Assembly: GCF_900232995.1 (NCBI RefSeq)
Contig: NZ_OCVX01000003.1
Coordinates: 2,479,445-2,531,507 of the forward strand
DNA from: Mycobacterium simulans
Lineage (GTDB): Bacteria; Actinomycetota; Actinomycetes; Mycobacteriales; Mycobacteriaceae
Direction: 5' to 3'
DNA: 52,063 nucleotides
Position 1 is the first letter of the stretch. Every line of letters begins with the position of its first letter. Position numbers and translations under genes: made by a program. The notes below the pieces were generated by a model, which was given only the letters and a program-made list of their open reading frames with translations, did not search any database and was not told where the DNA came from. This document shows positions 1 to 8,655 of this stretch, in pieces.

Positions 1-511
1 TTCCCCCTCTCTCGTGGCCCCGGATTTTTTTATAAGACCCCGCCCCCCCGGGGCCCCCCCCTTTCGCCCCGCCGCCCCCTTCCCCCCCTTTGCCGATCAA
101 AAACCCGCCCGCCTCACCAGCCGCACCCGGGGTCGACCCGTTAGCGCCATCACCTATCAACGGCCGACCAAACAACCACTCCGTCGGGGCATTAATCACC
201 GCCAAAATGTCACGCTCAAGGGCCTGCAGCGGCGACACATTGGTCGCCTCCGCGGCCCCATAAGCCGCCCCGGCAGCCGTCAACGCCTGCACAAACCGCC
301 CATGAAACGCCGCCGCCTGCGCACTGACCGACTGATAGGCATGCCCATGGCCCGCGAACAAGGCGGCAATTGCCGCCGACACCTCATCCTCAGCCGCGGC
401 CACCACCTCAGTGATCGGCACCACCGCGGCCGCATTAGCCACACTCACCGCCCCACCAATATCGGCGACCCGCAACCCCGCCGCAGCCACCGCATCCGCA
501 ACCACAATCAC
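1..511 (-). CDS. PE_PGRS family protein, incomplete (runs off left edge), probably degenerate
   Basis: The reading frame matches a PE domain: [20 protein letters not shown], then [20 protein letters not shown], then the [20 protein letters not shown] stretch that ends PE domains and begins a PGRS part. It stays open to the window edge, where the expected Gly-Gly-Asn repeats decay into poly-G. The N-terminus is odd: aligned to normal PE proteins the start Met falls on an ACG codon (518-520). The first usable start is GTG at 511, three residues later, which removes the usual Met-Ser. This may be a dead copy, or a start mutation in an expressed gene. The Tyr/Lys-rich tail near position 30 is probably poor sequence at a contig end. 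The class is certain; intactness is doubtful. Confidence 0.65.
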   Translation of the reverse strand, partial: MIVVADAVAAAGLRVADIGGAVSVANAAAVVPITEVVAAAEDEVSAAIAALFAGHGHAYQSVSAQAAAFHGRFVQALTAAGAAYGAAEATNVSPLQALERDILAVINAPTEWLFGRPLIGDGANGSTPGAAGEAGGFLIGKGGEGGGGAKGGGPGGAGSYKKIRGHERGG

Positions 512-716
512 ATGAGCCGTGACCGTCCCATTCGTCAGACGCGCCGGGCAAAGCAAACGCCTGCCATGCTACTAAAGCGCCGCGAAACCATGACGGTCTT
601 CGTGAATTTTCAGGCCACCTTCGGTAACAGCCGGGCTGGGGACTTCGGCACAGGTGCCGAGGTTCGCCAGGCCCGCGCGCTTGGGTGGCCGGATATGTAC
701 CCCATTTTCACATTGC

Positions 717-885
717 ATGATCGACTGCCACATCGACGAGGGGTACGAGTTCCTCGGCTTCGGCATCCAGCGGCAGGTCAACAAGGGCACGACCAAGCAC
801 GACGTCTACACCTGGCCGCCGAAGAAGGCGCTCATGTCCATCACCGACAAGGTCACGAATCTGACGCGGCGACACAAACATCGGA
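717..885 (+). pseudogene. Group II intron reverse transcriptase/maturase fragment
   Basis: A short frame reads CHIDEGYEFLGFGIQRQ, then KHDVYTWPPKKALMSITDKV, then LTRRHKHR. This is the characteristic stretch just after the catalytic core of bacterial group II intron reverse transcriptases (HIDEG-FLG-x-IQR, VYTYPSKKAL, LTRR). Catalytic YADD, the X/maturase domain and the HNH endonuclease are absent, so only about 56 of roughly 400-450 residues remain. The left break is just before CHIDEG and the right break is at an IS3-type fragment in another frame. It cannot be functional. It indicates that intron-derived DNA reached this locus, and a separate intron 5' end is seen at the right edge of the window. 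Confidence 0.7.
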
Positions 886-1062
886 GATATGCACTTGTGC
901 GCGATCCGTGACGAGCATTCGCGGCGGGTGCTGGGCTGAGCAGTCGCTGACCACATGCGCACCGAGCTGGTCACCCTCGCGGTCGAGCGGGCGGTGTTCG
1001 TGCGCGGCGGCCGCTGTCCGGGTGTGATCCTGCATCCTGATCGGGACTGCCTGCAGCGTGCG
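880..1062 (+). pseudogene. IS3-family transposase (OrfB, DDE integrase core) fragment with internal stop
   Basis: One frame reads [16 protein letters not shown], then a TGA codon, then [20 protein letters not shown] and GVILHPDRD. This matches the IS3/IS150-type integrase core segment '[26 protein letters not shown] ... GVIFHSDRG', where DRG carries the second catalytic aspartate. The TGA sits exactly where family members have Trp (TGG), so one substitution killed the frame. The DDE glutamate region is gone. It abuts the group II intron fragment with no gap, so one element probably inserted into or deleted against the other. Confidence 0.65.
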
Positions 1063-1108
1063 TCCGCTAACCGCCGAAAAAGGCGAGCGCAAACGCGTTT
1101 CGGGGCAA

Positions 1109-2035
1109 TCAGCTCTTATGCGTACGCGCTGCGGTGTCGAGGGCGGCTCGATCCGCTAGATCGGCACCGACGCGGGCGACGGTGAAGGCCGCGGACAAGC
1201 ACGCCGCATCCAGGGCGGACGTCAACGCGTCCAGCCCAATGCGCTGCAGGTCAGCTCGCTGGGTGGCGCCCATCAAGCCCAGCTCCCATAGCCTGTCGAG
1301 CAGACCGACCATGAACGCGTCGCCGGCGCCGACGGTGTCCACCACCCGAACCGGCCTTGCGGCCACCCGTGCCTCGCCGGCCGCGCAGAACGCTACCGCA
1401 CCCCGATCGCCCATGGTCAGCGCCACGATTGCCGGCCCCGACGCCAACCAGGTGCGTGCGGTGTGCTCGGGGCTGTGGTTGGGATCGATCCACCCCAGGT
1501 CCTCGTCGCTAGCCTTGACGATGTCGCTGCGTTCGACGAGGTTCTCGATGCGTTCCCGGGCCAGATCTCGGTCGACGATCAGCGAGGGACGCACATTGGG
1601 ATCGAACGTGACTGTGGCCGACACTCGATAGGCGTCCAGCAGGGCCGCGACGGCCAAGCATCCCGGTTCACGTACGGCGGCGATGGATCCGGTGTGCACG
1701 AAAAGCGGCGGCGGAACGGGCGGTATCCCGGAGAGCTGCCAGTCCAGGTTGAACTCATAGCTGGCCGACCCGTCTTCGGCAATCGTCGCAACCGCGGTGG
1801 GCGTCCGGGCGGCCGCGTTGCTTCCCGGAACAAGCTGTGCCCCAGAGGCTTTGATGTAGTCACCGATTCGTTGGCCGTGCACGTCGTTAGCGATGTGCGT
1901 GAGGAAATCGATGTCGCGGCCCAGCCTGGCCAGGCCGACGGCGACATTCAACGGACTCCCGCCGACATGCTCGGCGGTGGCTCGGGTCTGGACGATATCG
2001 ATCAGCGCTTCACCGATCACCAGTCCACGCCCCAT
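1109..2035 (-). CDS. PfkB-family carbohydrate kinase (fructokinase-like)
   Basis: 308 residues, the normal PfkB length. The N-terminal substrate-binding signature is visible as GGSPLNVAVGLARLG (about residues 25-39). The C-terminal ATP/anion-hole signature is DTVGAGDAFMVGLL (about 235-248), whose GAGD aspartate is the catalytic base. The family phosphorylates sugars or nucleosides at a CH2OH group. The sequence is closest in style to bacterial fructokinases, but the substrate cannot be fixed from sequence. It starts at ATG 2035, only 22 bp from the divergent ligD start, so the two promoters must overlap or transcripts be nearly leaderless. In M. tuberculosis the gene divergent from ligD is ku, not a sugar kinase (recalled gene order). 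Confidence 0.85.
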   Translation of the reverse strand: MGRGLVIGEALIDIVQTRATAEHVGGSPLNVAVGLARLGRDIDFLTHIANDVHGQRIGDYIKASGAQLVPGSNAAARTPTAVATIAEDGSASYEFNLDWQLSGIPPVPPPLFVHTGSIAAVREPGCLAVAALLDAYRVSATVTFDPNVRPSLIVDRDLARERIENLVERSDIVKASDEDLGWIDPNHSPEHTARTWLASGPAIVALTMGDRGAVAFCAAGEARVAARPVRVVDTVGAGDAFMVGLLDRLWELGLMGATQRADLQRIGLDALTSALDAACLSAAFTVARVGADLADRAALDTAARTHKS

Positions 2036-2057
2036 GCGGACAGGTTACGTTGACAAT

Positions 2058-4334
2058 ATGGGTTCGTCGGCAGAGCAGCGGGTGAAGCTCACCAACGCCG
2101 ACAAGGTGCTCTACCCAGCGACCGGTACCACAAAGCAAGACATCTTCGACTACTACACCCGGATCGCCGAGGTGATGGTGCCGCACATCGCCGGGCGCCC
2201 GGCGACACGCAAGCGCTGGCCCAACGGCGTCGACCAGGATTCGTTCTTCGAAAAGCAATTGGCGTCGTCGGCGCCGGACTGGCTGCCGCGCGCCAGCATC
2301 ACCCACCGGTCCGGTACCACGACCTATCCGATCATCGACAGCACGACGGGGCTGGCCTGGATCGCCCAGCAGGCGGCGTTGGAGGTGCACGTGCCGCAAT
2401 GGCGGTTCGTCGCGGAGTGGACACGAAGCGGCGAAAGCCTGAAGCCCGGCCCGGCAACGCGATTGGTGTTCGATCTCGACCCAGGTGAGGGCGTGACCAT
2501 GGCCAAGCTGGCCGAGGTGGCCCGTGAGGTCCGGGATCTGATGGCCGATATCGGGCTGACCACCTTCCCGCTCACCAGCGGTAGCAAGGGCCTGCACCTC
2601 TACGCCCCGCTCAACGAACCGGTGAGCAGCTCCGGTGCCACCGTGTTGGCCAAACGCGTTGCGCAGCAACTGGAACAGTCCATGCCCAAGTTGGTCACGT
2701 CGGCCATGACCAAGAGCGTGCGGGCGGGGAAGGTGTTTTTGGACTGGAGCCAAAACAATGGGTCGAAGACCACCATCGCGCCGTACTCAATGCGTGGCCG
2801 GCAGTACCCGACTGTCGCGGCACCGCGCACCTGGGACGAACTCGACGACAAACGCCTGCGGCAGCTGCGCTACGACGAGGTGCTGGACCGGGTTGCCCGC
2901 GACGGGGACCTGCTCGCACCCCTGGATGCCGACCTGCCCAGCCGCGACCGCCTGACCAAATACCGCAGCATGCGCGATGCGTCGAAGACTCCCGAGCCGG
3001 TGCCGAGCGCGAAACCAGCTGTTGGGCAGAACAATACGTTCGTCATCCAGGAGCATCACGCCCGTCGCCTGCACTATGACTTCCGGCTGGAAAGGGACGG
3101 AGTGCTCGTGTCGTGGGCGGTGCCGAAGAACCTGCCCGAGACCACGTCGGTGAACCATCTGGCGGTACACACCGAGGATCATCCGCTGGAATACGGCACC
3201 TTCGAGGGCACCATCCCCAGGGGCGAATACGGCGCCGGCAAGGTGGTCATCTGGGACGCCGGGACCTACGAGGCCGAGAAGTTCAACGACTCTGCCGAAA
3301 ACGGGGAAGTAATCGTCAACCTGCACGGCAATCGAATCTCCGGGCGCTATGCGCTGATCCAGACCAGTGGCGACCAGTGGCTGGCGCACCGGATGAAGGA
3401 CCAGAAGGTTTTCGAGTTCGACACGCTCGCGCCGATGTTCGCCACGCACGGTTCGGTTGCGGGGCTCAAGGCGGGGCAGTGGGCGTTCGAGGGCAAGTGG
3501 GACGGCTATCGGCTGTTGGTGGACGCCGACCACGGCGTGCTGCGGCTGCGATCACGCAGCGGACGCGATGTCACCGCGGAGTATCCCCAATTGCAGTCGC
3601 TGGCAGCAGATCTCGTCGATCACCATGTGGTGATCGACGGCGAAGTGGTCGCGCTCAACCAGTCCGGAGTGCCCAGCTTCAATGAGATGCAGAACCGCGT
3701 CCGCGCCACCCGCATCGAGTTCTGGGCGTTCGACCTGCTCTACCTGGATGGCCGCTCGCTGCTGCGAGCCCGCTACCAAGACCGGCGCAAGTTGCTGGAA
3801 ACCCTGGGCAGTGCAGGCGATCTCATCGTTCCCGAGCTCGCGCCCGGGGATGGCACGGAGGCGCTGGAGTATTCACGCAAGCACGGCTGGGAGGGTGTGG
3901 TCGCCAAGAGACGCGACTCGAGTTATCAGCCGGGCCGACGCTCGGCGTCGTGGATCAAGGACAAGCACTGGAACACCCAAGAAGTCGTCATCGGCGGCTG
4001 GCGGGTGGGGGAAGGCGGGCGCAGCAGCGGCATCGGAGCACTGCTGATGGGCATTCCGGGCCCCGACGGATTGCAGTTCGCCGGGCGGGTCGGCACCGGC
4101 TTCACCGAACGTGACTTGGCCAACCTGAAGAAGACGCTGGCCCCGCTGCACACCGATGAATCTCCCTTCGGCGCTTCACTTCCCGCGAACGAGACCAAGG
4201 GTGTGACGTTCGTGAAGCCGACGTTGGTCGGGGAGGTGCGCTACAGCGAGTGGACCCCGGACAACCGGCTGCGCCAATCGAGCTGGCGTGGGCTGCGGCC
4301 GGATAAGAAGCCGAGCGAGGTGGTGCGCGAATGA
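2058..4334 (+). CDS. ligD: ATP-dependent DNA ligase LigD (polymerase-phosphoesterase-ligase)
   Basis: 758 residues, as in mycobacterial LigD. It is the multifunctional end-processing and sealing enzyme of bacterial non-homologous end joining, working with Ku. Domain order: primase/polymerase at about 1-290 with metal-binding LVFDLDPGEG (Asp139, Asp141); 3'-phosphoesterase at about 330-450 (ARRLHYDFRLERDG, HTEDHPLEY); ATP ligase at about 460-758 with nucleotidyl-lysine motif EGKWDGYR (Lys480), DGEVVAL and a later VVAKRRDS. An upstream in-frame extension to 1893 exists, but ATG 2058 gives the family N-terminus (MGSSAEQRVKLTNADKVLYP). The stop overlaps the next gene by ATGA. Ku itself is not in the window. 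Confidence 0.97.
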   Translation: MGSSAEQRVKLTNADKVLYPATGTTKQDIFDYYTRIAEVMVPHIAGRPATRKRWPNGVDQDSFFEKQLASSAPDWLPRASITHRSGTTTYPIIDSTTGLAWIAQQAALEVHVPQWRFVAEWTRSGESLKPGPATRLVFDLDPGEGVTMAKLAEVAREVRDLMADIGLTTFPLTSGSKGLHLYAPLNEPVSSSGATVLAKRVAQQLEQSMPKLVTSAMTKSVRAGKVFLDWSQNNGSKTTIAPYSMRGRQYPTVAAPRTWDELDDKRLRQLRYDEVLDRVARDGDLLAPLDADLPSRDRLTKYRSMRDASKTPEPVPSAKPAVGQNNTFVIQEHHARRLHYDFRLERDGVLVSWAVPKNLPETTSVNHLAVHTEDHPLEYGTFEGTIPRGEYGAGKVVIWDAGTYEAEKFNDSAENGEVIVNLHGNRISGRYALIQTSGDQWLAHRMKDQKVFEFDTLAPMFATHGSVAGLKAGQWAFEGKWDGYRLLVDADHGVLRLRSRSGRDVTAEYPQLQSLAADLVDHHVVIDGEVVALNQSGVPSFNEMQNRVRATRIEFWAFDLLYLDGRSLLRARYQDRRKLLETLGSAGDLIVPELAPGDGTEALEYSRKHGWEGVVAKRRDSSYQPGRRSASWIKDKHWNTQEVVIGGWRVGEGGRSSGIGALLMGIPGPDGLQFAGRVGTGFTERDLANLKKTLAPLHTDESPFGASLPANETKGVTFVKPTLVGEVRYSEWTPDNRLRQSSWRGLRPDKKPSEVVRE

Positions 4335-6265
4335 AGTGGGTGACATATCGAAGCGACCAGGGGGATCGCTGCGGAGTGCTCTCCGGTGACCGGATCTATG
4401 CCACACCCTCCGGAGTGACACTGCTTGATCTGATTGGGCGCGGCGCCGACGGTCTGCGCGCAGCGGGCGAGGAGGTATTGCGGTCGCCTGCGGCGGCGGT
4501 TCGTCTCGATGAAGTGTCGCTGGCGGCGCCGATCCCGCGCCCGCCGTCAATCCGTGATTCGCTGTGCTTTCTGGATCACATGCGCAATTGTCAGGAGGCG
4601 ATGGGAGCGGGCCGGGTGCTCATGGACACCTGGTACCGCATCCCGGCGTTCTACTTCGCATGTCCGGCAACCGTTTTGGGTCCCTACGATGATGCGCCGA
4701 CCGCTCCCGGAAGTGCTTGGCAGGACTTCGAATTGGAGATTGCGGCCGTCATCGGAGCCGCCGGCAAGAACCTGTCGGTCGAGCAAGCGGAACGGTCGAT
4801 CATCGGTTACATGATCTTTAATGACTGGTCCGCACGTGACCTGCAGATGCTGGAGGGGCAGCTGCGGATCGGACAGGCCAAGGGCAAGGACAGCGGAGTT
4901 ACGCTGGGCCCGTATCTCGTCACCCCGGATGAGCTGGAGCCCTACCGGCGTGACGGCAAGCTGAGCCTGCCGGTGACCGCGCTGGTCAACGAGACCGTGA
5001 TCGGCTCGGGGTCTACCGGGGCGATGGACTGGACTTTCGGTGAAGTCATTTCCTACGCCTCGCGGGGCGTGAGCCTGAACCCCGGTGACGTATTCGGCTC
5101 CGGCACGGTGCCCACCTGTACGCTTGTCGAGCATCTGAGGGACGCCGAGTCGTTTCCGGGCTGGTTGCGCGACGGTGACGTCGTGACCCTCAAGGTCGAG
5201 GGTCTCGGGGAGACGCGCCAGACGGTTCGTGGGAGCGAAGCGCCCATTCCGTTGGCCCCCCGGCCGAATCCGGATGCGCAACCACCCCGGCCCCGTGCCA
5301 ACCGGGCGCCGGCGCGGGTGCCCTACACCCGTGGGCTGCACGAGGTCGGCGACCGAGTGTGGGCGTGGACGCTGCCGGACGGGGGATACGGTTGGAGCAA
5401 TGCGGGTCTAGTCGCAGGTGACGGCGCATCGCTTCTCGTGGACACGTTGTTCGACCTGGCGCTGACCCGGGAAATGCTGGCCGCGATGCGACCCATCACC
5501 GAGCGCTCGCCCATTACCGACGCCCTGATCACTCATTCCAACGGCGACCACACCCACGGCAATCAACTGCTGGACAACTCGGTCCGGGTCATCGCCGCCG
5601 AGGGCACCGCGGAGGAGATCGAGCACGGCGCCGGCCCGGAGATGCTGGCCCGCACCCAGATCGCAGACCTGGGCCCCGTCGCGACTCGATATGCGCGAGA
5701 CCGCTTCGGGCACTTCGACTTCAGCGGCATCACGGTGCGCAACGCCGATATGACATTCGACCGTGACCTGACCATCGAGGTTGGCGGCAGGCGAGTCGAT
5801 CTGCACAACCTCGGTCCGGCGCACACCGCCGCCGATTCGGTGGTGCATGTGCCCGACGCCGGTGTGCTGTTCGCCGGGGATCTGCTGTTCATCGGCTGCA
5901 CACCGATTGTGTGGGCCGGGCCGATCGCCAACTGGGTTGCGGCGTGCGATGCGATGATCGCGCTGGACACGCCAACGGTGATCCCGGGTCATGGCCCGGT
6001 TACCGATCCGGATGGAATACGCGCTGTGCGTGGCTATCTCGTTCACGTTGCCGAGCAGGCCGAGGTGGCCTACCACAATGGGCTGTCGTTCGCGGAGGCC
6101 GTCGACACCGTCGATCTCGGCGAATACGCGAGCTGGCTGGACTCCGAACGCGTCGTCGTCAACATCTATCAGTGTTATCGCGAACTCGACCCCGACACCC
6201 CGATGCCGGAGCTGTTCGGGCTGATGGTGATGCAGGCGGAGTGGTTGGCAAAACGCTCGGCGTGA
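4331..6265 (+). CDS. Fumarylacetoacetate hydrolase / metallo-beta-lactamase fusion protein (Rv0939-like)
   Basis: 644 residues, the length I recall for Rv0939. Residues about 1-300 form a fumarylacetoacetate hydrolase (FAH) fold: DFELEIAAVIG, IFNDWSARDLQ and SGTVPTCTLVEH carry the usual metal and substrate residues. A proline/arginine linker (about 305-332) joins a metallo-beta-lactamase domain with THSNGDHTHGN (401-411), GPAHTAADS and PGHGPVTD. The canonical HxHxDH is here H402-S-N404-G-D406-H407, so the second histidine is Asn, with an extra His409. FAH enzymes cleave or isomerise C-C bonds of beta-diketo acids; MBL-fold partners hydrolyse esters or thioesters. A combined catabolic role is inference. 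It is translationally coupled to ligD (ATGA), an unexplained pairing. Confidence 0.88.
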   Translation: MKWVTYRSDQGDRCGVLSGDRIYATPSGVTLLDLIGRGADGLRAAGEEVLRSPAAAVRLDEVSLAAPIPRPPSIRDSLCFLDHMRNCQEAMGAGRVLMDTWYRIPAFYFACPATVLGPYDDAPTAPGSAWQDFELEIAAVIGAAGKNLSVEQAERSIIGYMIFNDWSARDLQMLEGQLRIGQAKGKDSGVTLGPYLVTPDELEPYRRDGKLSLPVTALVNETVIGSGSTGAMDWTFGEVISYASRGVSLNPGDVFGSGTVPTCTLVEHLRDAESFPGWLRDGDVVTLKVEGLGETRQTVRGSEAPIPLAPRPNPDAQPPRPRANRAPARVPYTRGLHEVGDRVWAWTLPDGGYGWSNAGLVAGDGASLLVDTLFDLALTREMLAAMRPITERSPITDALITHSNGDHTHGNQLLDNSVRVIAAEGTAEEIEHGAGPEMLARTQIADLGPVATRYARDRFGHFDFSGITVRNADMTFDRDLTIEVGGRRVDLHNLGPAHTAADSVVHVPDAGVLFAGDLLFIGCTPIVWAGPIANWVAACDAMIALDTPTVIPGHGPVTDPDGIRAVRGYLVHVAEQAEVAYHNGLSFAEAVDTVDLGEYASWLDSERVVVNIYQCYRELDPDTPMPELFGLMVMQAEWLAKRSA

Positions 6266-6660
6266 CTGTCCGCGGCCACATCCGCAATTAGGAGTCTCTC
6301 CGTTGGGTGGCACCCAAATTGCCCACCTATCTGCGACGGACGAGCGTTTGTCGATGCGAGGCGGGCACCACGAGACCTGCTCTGCCAGGGGCGGATACTG
6401 CGGTTCCTTAATCGAATCCGTTGTCGGCGTTAGGCGCCTTGCCCACTGACTTTACGAGCGCCTTCGCGAAAGTGCAGCCGACAGTCAATATCGCGACCGC
6501 GTAACATCGCTGCCGTCCTAGGGCGTCAACCTGTTCCTAAGCGGGATCTCGCAAATGGCCAGCGGTGACCCGGTTCAGGGACTTATCAACGTGATCGGCA
6601 TGCCGATCGCTGCCAACGTGGTACTAGCAACGCTCCTAGCCGCTCTAGCGGCGCTGGCGA
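6266..6660. other. 395-bp intergenic region with a possible short remnant
   Basis: No convincing gene. From 6555 a plus-strand frame reads DPVQGLINVIGMPIAANVVL followed by an Ala/Leu-rich stretch, then runs antisense into the methyltransferase 3' end. The segment recalls the region after the PE domain in some PE/PPE proteins and may be a debris fragment. The rest shows no repeat or RNA gene that I can identify. Confidence 0.3.
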
Positions 6661-7578
6661 CTACCCGAGCGATGCTCGGACAAAGCCAATCGAATTGGCA
6701 GGGGCCTGTTGGCCGGCATCCCCCAGCGGGGGCAGCCCGGCAGCCGTAAAGATCTCCTCGAGATCGGACGTGACCGTCTGCCACCCATGCGCCCACAGAT
6801 AGGCTGCGACGTCGGTGTGTTCACCAGGGTAGGTCAGGGCGGCGATGTCGAGGTCCAAGCCGAGGTCGCGCCACCGGTCGGTCATTGCCCGGGCCTGCTG
6901 TTGGGCCTCCTCGGACTGACCCGCGACCTGTCCATAGTCAGCCGCCAGCCGGCTTCCGTCACCACTGAGCGAGACGATGTTGTCCAACAATCGAACTTCG
7001 GCTTCTTGCGGCAGAAAACCGATCAGCACCCCCTCGGCGAGCCATGCGGTCGGTTGGTCGGCATCGAAGCCGGCGCCGAGCAACGCCGTCGGCCAGTCGT
7101 CGCGGAGATCGATCCCGACGGCGCGGTGCTCGGCGTTGGACACAGCGCCAAGTTTCGACAGCGTCGAGGTCTTGAACTCGATCACCTGAGGCTGGTCGAT
7201 CTCGTACACCGTTGTCCCGGCCGGCCAGGTCAGGCGGTACGGAAGAGAATCCAGGCCGGAAGCCACGATGACGACCTGCTGCACTCCCGCCGTGCCGGCC
7301 TCGGCGAAATAGTCGTCGAAGAACACTGCGCGGGCCGCGAACGTATCGATCATCCTGGGGAAACCCAGATTTCCGTCGAGGTCGACGGGATCCAACGCGC
7401 CGCTGGCCAACCGGGTGAACAGGTCCAGCCCGACCGCGCGCACCAGTGGCTCGGCGAACGGGTCGTTGATGACCGGCCGAGGACGCCGGCTTGCGGCCGC
7501 TCGGGCTGCCGCGACCATGGTGGCAGTGGCTCCCACGCTGTTAGCCAGGTCCCACGTGTCGTCATCGGTTCGTGCCAT
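6661..7578 (-). CDS. SAM-dependent methyltransferase, mycobacterial TIGR00027/Leucine carboxyl methyltransferase-like family
   Basis: 305 residues. The N-terminus [20 protein letters not shown] is the hallmark of a large mycobacterial paralogous family of putative O-methyltransferases. SAM-binding features are visible: [18 protein letters not shown] (motif I region), [12 protein letters not shown] (acidic residue after beta-2) and [15 protein letters not shown]. Length and motif spacing are standard. Substrates of this family are largely unknown; polyketide or fatty-acid carboxylates have been proposed. It is transcribed leftwards and divergent from the crotonase gene across about 75 bp, which must hold both promoters. 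It forms part of an accessory block absent from the corresponding M. tuberculosis position. Confidence 0.9.
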   Translation of the reverse strand: MARTDDDTWDLANSVGATATMVAAARAAASRRPRPVINDPFAEPLVRAVGLDLFTRLASGALDPVDLDGNLGFPRMIDTFAARAVFFDDYFAEAGTAGVQQVVIVASGLDSLPYRLTWPAGTTVYEIDQPQVIEFKTSTLSKLGAVSNAEHRAVGIDLRDDWPTALLGAGFDADQPTAWLAEGVLIGFLPQEAEVRLLDNIVSLSGDGSRLAADYGQVAGQSEEAQQQARAMTDRWRDLGLDLDIAALTYPGEHTDVAAYLWAHGWQTVTSDLEEIFTAAGLPPLGDAGQQAPANSIGFVRASLG

Positions 7579-7653
7579 GGTTACTCCTTTGGACTTGTCC
7601 CGGCCGCATCCACGTTAGGCCGGGTTCCTTAATGTCCGCTGTACCGTGCGGAT

Positions 7654-8484
7654 ATGCCTTCAGGACAACGCCCCGTGGAATTTGCAGCCGTCGAACAAGG
7701 CATTGCCCTGGTCACCCTGAACCGGCCTGAGCGCCTGAACGCGATCGATGGATCGCTGATCGATGCCATGGACGACGCGTTGGATGCGCTCAGCGGAGGC
7801 GATTTCCGGGTAGCGATCCTCACCGGCGCCGGACGGGGATTCTGCGCCGGCGCCGATATAAGCGGCACCGGCAAACCCTGGGTCCAGCCCACGTCCAGGG
7901 TCGACCGGGCAACCCCGGCGTACAAGACCAATTACGACGCCCAGGTACGGCTGGCCGACCAATATGTCCGGCTCTACGAGCTGCCCATACCGGTGATCGC
8001 CGCGGTCAACGGTGTGGCCGTCGGAGGCGGACTGGCGTTCGCATTGCACTCCGACATCCGGATCGCGTCCGAACACGCCCGATTCGGATCGGTGTTCATA
8101 AAGGCCGGATTCTCGTCGATGGACATGGGGACCAGTTACCTGTTGCCGAAGATCGTCGGCGCGGGAGCGGCGCGGGAACTCATGCTGACCGGTCGCATCA
8201 TCGATGCGGCCGAGGCTTATCGCATCAGGCTGGTACACAAGGTGGTTGCGCCCGACGACCTGCTTGCGGCGTCCCTGGCCAAGGCCCGCGAGATCGTCGA
8301 AAACAACGCTTTCGGCGTGTGGCAGACCAAGATTGGTCTCAATGCTGCGTTGGATGCGCCGAGCTTGCGGCACGCCATAGAGATTGAGAACCGCACTCAG
8401 CTGCTCACCGGCTTCACCAATAATCCAGCCGAGGCAGCCAAGGCGCACCGGGAGAAGCGTGCCCCAAAGTGGGATCCTTTGTGA
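7654..8484 (+). CDS. Enoyl-CoA hydratase/isomerase (crotonase) family protein
   Basis: 276 residues with the crotonase fold: GFCAGADIS (oxyanion hole, about 62-70), NGVAVGGGLAFALHSDI (120-135) and LLPKIVGAGAARELMLTGR. Both catalytic glutamates of classical hydratases are replaced: the GGGCE glutamate is Ala128 and the PEI glutamate is Phe148. Asp157 in MDMGTSYLLPKIVG aligns with the aspartate of dienoyl-CoA isomerases, but their other two acids are missing. It is probably not a simple 2-enoyl-CoA hydratase; an isomerase, hydrolase or other CoA-ester enzyme is more likely. ATG 7654 lies 75 bp from the divergent methyltransferase gene. Confidence 0.85.
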   Translation: MPSGQRPVEFAAVEQGIALVTLNRPERLNAIDGSLIDAMDDALDALSGGDFRVAILTGAGRGFCAGADISGTGKPWVQPTSRVDRATPAYKTNYDAQVRLADQYVRLYELPIPVIAAVNGVAVGGGLAFALHSDIRIASEHARFGSVFIKAGFSSMDMGTSYLLPKIVGAGAARELMLTGRIIDAAEAYRIRLVHKVVAPDDLLAASLAKAREIVENNAFGVWQTKIGLNAALDAPSLRHAIEIENRTQLLTGFTNNPAEAAKAHREKRAPKWDPL

Positions 8485-8655
8485 GGTCAAGACTTTCGCG
8501 ACAACGTTGACCAACGGAAAATGATAGGTCGGGTCTGAATCTGGCCTGAAACGGTAGAACGTGTTTCGCGTTGGACCCCACAACCCTTGCGAGCAACACC
8601 ACTTGGTGTGAAAAATAAGGTGGCCTCCATCGGCGCTCGATCGGAGAAGACCACA

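Larger units (their letters stand above)
512..1108. other. Gene-free scar region holding mobile-element remnants
   Basis: No intact gene lies between the PE fragment and the sugar-kinase gene. Besides the intron and IS3 fragments annotated separately, 572-715 holds a minus-strand frame ending TEGGLKIHEDRHGFAAL that I do not recognise. The stretch after about 1062 shows nothing further. Confidence 0.5.

Noticed and set aside
14..1027. Long plus-strand frame of 337 codons
   Set aside because: It is antisense to the PE domain and then crosses unrelated intron and IS fragments; composition is Arg/Pro-rich, as expected for the complement of PE/PGRS DNA.
5408..6313. 301-codon minus-strand frame opposite the FAH-MBL gene
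   Set aside because: Complement of a gene with strong motifs and known length; His/Arg-rich composition typical of antisense frames.
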